From contig DAIRGS010000348.1 of NCBI GenBank assembly GCA_036794395.1, forward strand, positions 1 through 7,491: a stretch of 7,491 bases of DNA, written 5' to 3'. Positions 6,368 through 7,491 of this stretch are shown here, piece after piece. Each line of letters begins with the position of its first letter. The first letter of the stretch is position 1. The stretch comes from DASXMX01 sp036794395 (GTDB lineage: Bacteria; Planctomycetota; Phycisphaerae; Tepidisphaerales; Tepidisphaeraceae). Under the pieces are notes generated by a model. The model saw nothing but the letters and a program-made list of their open reading frames with translations, was not told the DNA's origin and ran no database searches. The translations under genes and the position numbers were made by a program.

Positions 6368-7444
6368 CTAATCAGATTTCGCTATTCCTCGACCGCGGTT
6401 CCTTCGACGGCGCTGAGTATTGCCCGCACTCGTTCCGCTCGTTCGTGGTCTTCCTTCAACGGCAGCGTCGCCAGTCCCTCCACTAGCCTTAGCGCTTCCC
6501 GAATCGTCGGGTCGTCGCGAGCGTCTAGCCGCACTGGCCGTGTCGGCAACTTTACCATTCGCGGCTTTTTGCATGCCCGAGTTCCGATTATTTTTCTTAG
6601 ATGGTCCATTGTGTGCCCCGGATTTAATTTTCTTCCCCTGAACCCGTGCCAGACTCGCAGCATCATAGAGAGCTGCAACAACAGCCGCCTTCTCCTTCGC
6701 TTCATCCAACACGCGGATCATGCTGCTGGTTCCATCAGAAAACTTCTCATAAAGAGTCCGAACGATGAGCCAATTTTCATGTGATTCGGCCGGAAATATT
6801 GGCAGTCCCAGCTTCTTTGCCTCGTCTCGTCCGATCACAAATTCATGCACCGGATAGTCATGCACCAAGCGATGAACGACCTTTTTCCCCGCATCTCCTT
6901 TCAACCGCAATGGGTCCGGTACGTTTCGCATCTCCAACATTGCCGTCGCGTAGCGCTCGGCCACCTTTAGTTGATAGAATACGCGACGCGCAACGTGCGG
7001 ATCAATCTTATCCATGCAGGGACGCAAAAACTGGGCCGTGAACTTGTGCATGATTTCCAGGACTTCCGTACGCGGCAGATTTGTGGCCTCCCGAATCGCC
7101 GCCCCGCCCGTTAAGATCAACTGCAATGCAAATTCACTGAGGTAGCTAAACGATCCCGCAACATCCAACCCCGACAGCGGTTGCGTCTCGCGGTCAGGGT
7201 GAAGGATCTGGACATCCAACGGACCAAGTTCCGCAGCTGGGGCCATAAAAATTTCATCAGCTCCAAGACAAAGAAGCGTCGCGGCACTCTTTGCATAATC
7301 CGGCACAATGACGGTTAATTTCTGGCAGCGGTGCCGTAAATCCAACAGCAGCTTGTACGTGGCATGCGCGTCCCCTCCAGGGGAATCCAGCCAGATTTCA
7401 ATTTCGGTTTTATCTTTTCGGCTTTTAATCACGCCATCTAACAC
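6368..7444 (-). CDS. SDH-type (ClpP/SppA-fold) serine protease, N-terminus possibly frameshifted
   Basis: Resembles the SDH proteinase family (PF01972), which shares the ClpP/crotonase fold. The oxyanion segment IWLDSPGGDAHATYKLL (residues 17-33) is followed by PDYAKSAATLLCLGADEIFM, with S53 as the probable nucleophile. AELGPLDVQI (71-80) follows, with D77 conserved. A helical region about 95-260 includes KLGLPIFPAESHENW. The tail after about 270 is Lys/Arg/Ser/Gly-rich, low complexity and probably disordered. The start given is a GTG at 7444, but the fold needs another strand before it. The frame directly upstream encodes HFGAVSWSEVAL, which looks like that missing strand and is joined only if one base is gained or the ribosome slips back one. 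No membrane segment is visible in the part shown. The rest of the N-terminus lies beyond the window. The substrate is unknown. It is convergent with the transposase and not clearly linked to the restriction operon. Confidence 0.82.
   Translation of the reverse strand: MLDGVIKSRKDKTEIEIWLDSPGGDAHATYKLLLDLRHRCQKLTVIVPDYAKSAATLLCLGADEIFMAPAAELGPLDVQILHPDRETQPLSGLDVAGSFSYLSEFALQLILTGGAAIREATNLPRTEVLEIMHKFTAQFLRPCMDKIDPHVARRVFYQLKVAERYATAMLEMRNVPDPLRLKGDAGKKVVHRLVHDYPVHEFVIGRDEAKKLGLPIFPAESHENWLIVRTLYEKFSDGTSSMIRVLDEAKEKAAVVAALYDAASLARVQGKKIKSGAHNGPSKKNNRNSGMQKAANGKVADTASAARRSRRPDDSGSAKASGGTGDAAVEGRPRTSGTSAGNTQRRRRNRGRGIAKSD
6382..6558 (-). other. Alternative reading frame over the protease tail
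   Basis: From an ATG at 6558 this frame gives 58 residues. The core (RLDARDDPTIREALRLVEGL, then KEDHERAERVRAILSAVEG) has the balanced charged/hydrophobic pattern of a helical protein. The protease frame over the same bases is repetitive Ser/Gly/Arg. It could be a small overlapping gene, or the true end of the protease displaced by a one-base loss in the A-run near 6566-6570. There is no convincing ribosome site. It may also be chance. Confidence 0.25.
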
Positions 7445-7491
7445 TACAGCGCCACTTCACTCCAACTGACAGCACCGAAGTGCGGCGAGTG

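Noticed and set aside
6350..6385. A possible right inverted repeat of the IS (ATTAGCAAT on the minus strand) and a CAGATTTCG near-match to the left flank CAGAACTTCG as target duplication
   Set aside because: Only about half the positions match the left end, the flank match needs a gap, and these bases include the natural stop of the protease gene.
6239..6784. Plus-strand 181-residue open frame over the transposase end and the protease tail
   Set aside because: It spans two unrelated genes, is Ser/Arg-rich and has no start signal.
1..7491. CRISPR array, tRNA, rRNA or long tandem repeats
   Set aside because: No regularly spaced repeats, cloverleaf or ribosomal RNA sequence was seen on either strand.

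Overview
The window is GC-rich bacterial DNA with the character of an accessory or defence island. No gene in it places the organism firmly. The short stand-alone IS1-family transposase and the mix of families would fit Planctomycetota or a similar environmental lineage, but that is only a guess.

Layout. Bases 5430 down to 147 (minus strand) hold one tightly packed operon. In transcription order it contains: a 64-residue remnant of a HipA-like kinase, cut at its 5' side; a DUF4365-type protein of 165 residues; an unrecognised 379-residue protein; an unrecognised 111-residue protein; and a complete 1038-residue type I restriction subunit, HsdR. The first three junctions are all ATGA stop/start overlaps. 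The last gap is 10 bases, with the hsdR ribosome site built on the preceding stop codon. The proteins are therefore probably made together as one restriction-associated module. HsdM and HsdS, which HsdR needs, are not in the window.

At 5429 the kinase remnant meets an IS1-family insertion. Its transposase (5514-6335, plus strand) keeps the DDE triad. The left boundary has an IS1-like GGTAGTG start, but no matching right inverted repeat or target duplication was found. The insertion carries a good promoter for its own transposase, placed so that the mRNA could be leaderless. It also has a perfect TATAAT on the other strand, pointing outward into the restriction operon.

Beyond it, 7444-6368 (minus strand, convergent with the transposase) encodes a ClpP/SppA-fold serine protease of the SDH-proteinase (PF01972) type. 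Its N-terminus seems to lie in a different frame just upstream, which suggests a frameshift. Its C-terminal tail is low complexity and overlaps an alternative frame that looks more protein-like.

Bases 1-146 hold only the hsdR 3' flank: a G-rich run on the transcribed strand and, possibly, the last codons of a plus-strand neighbour.
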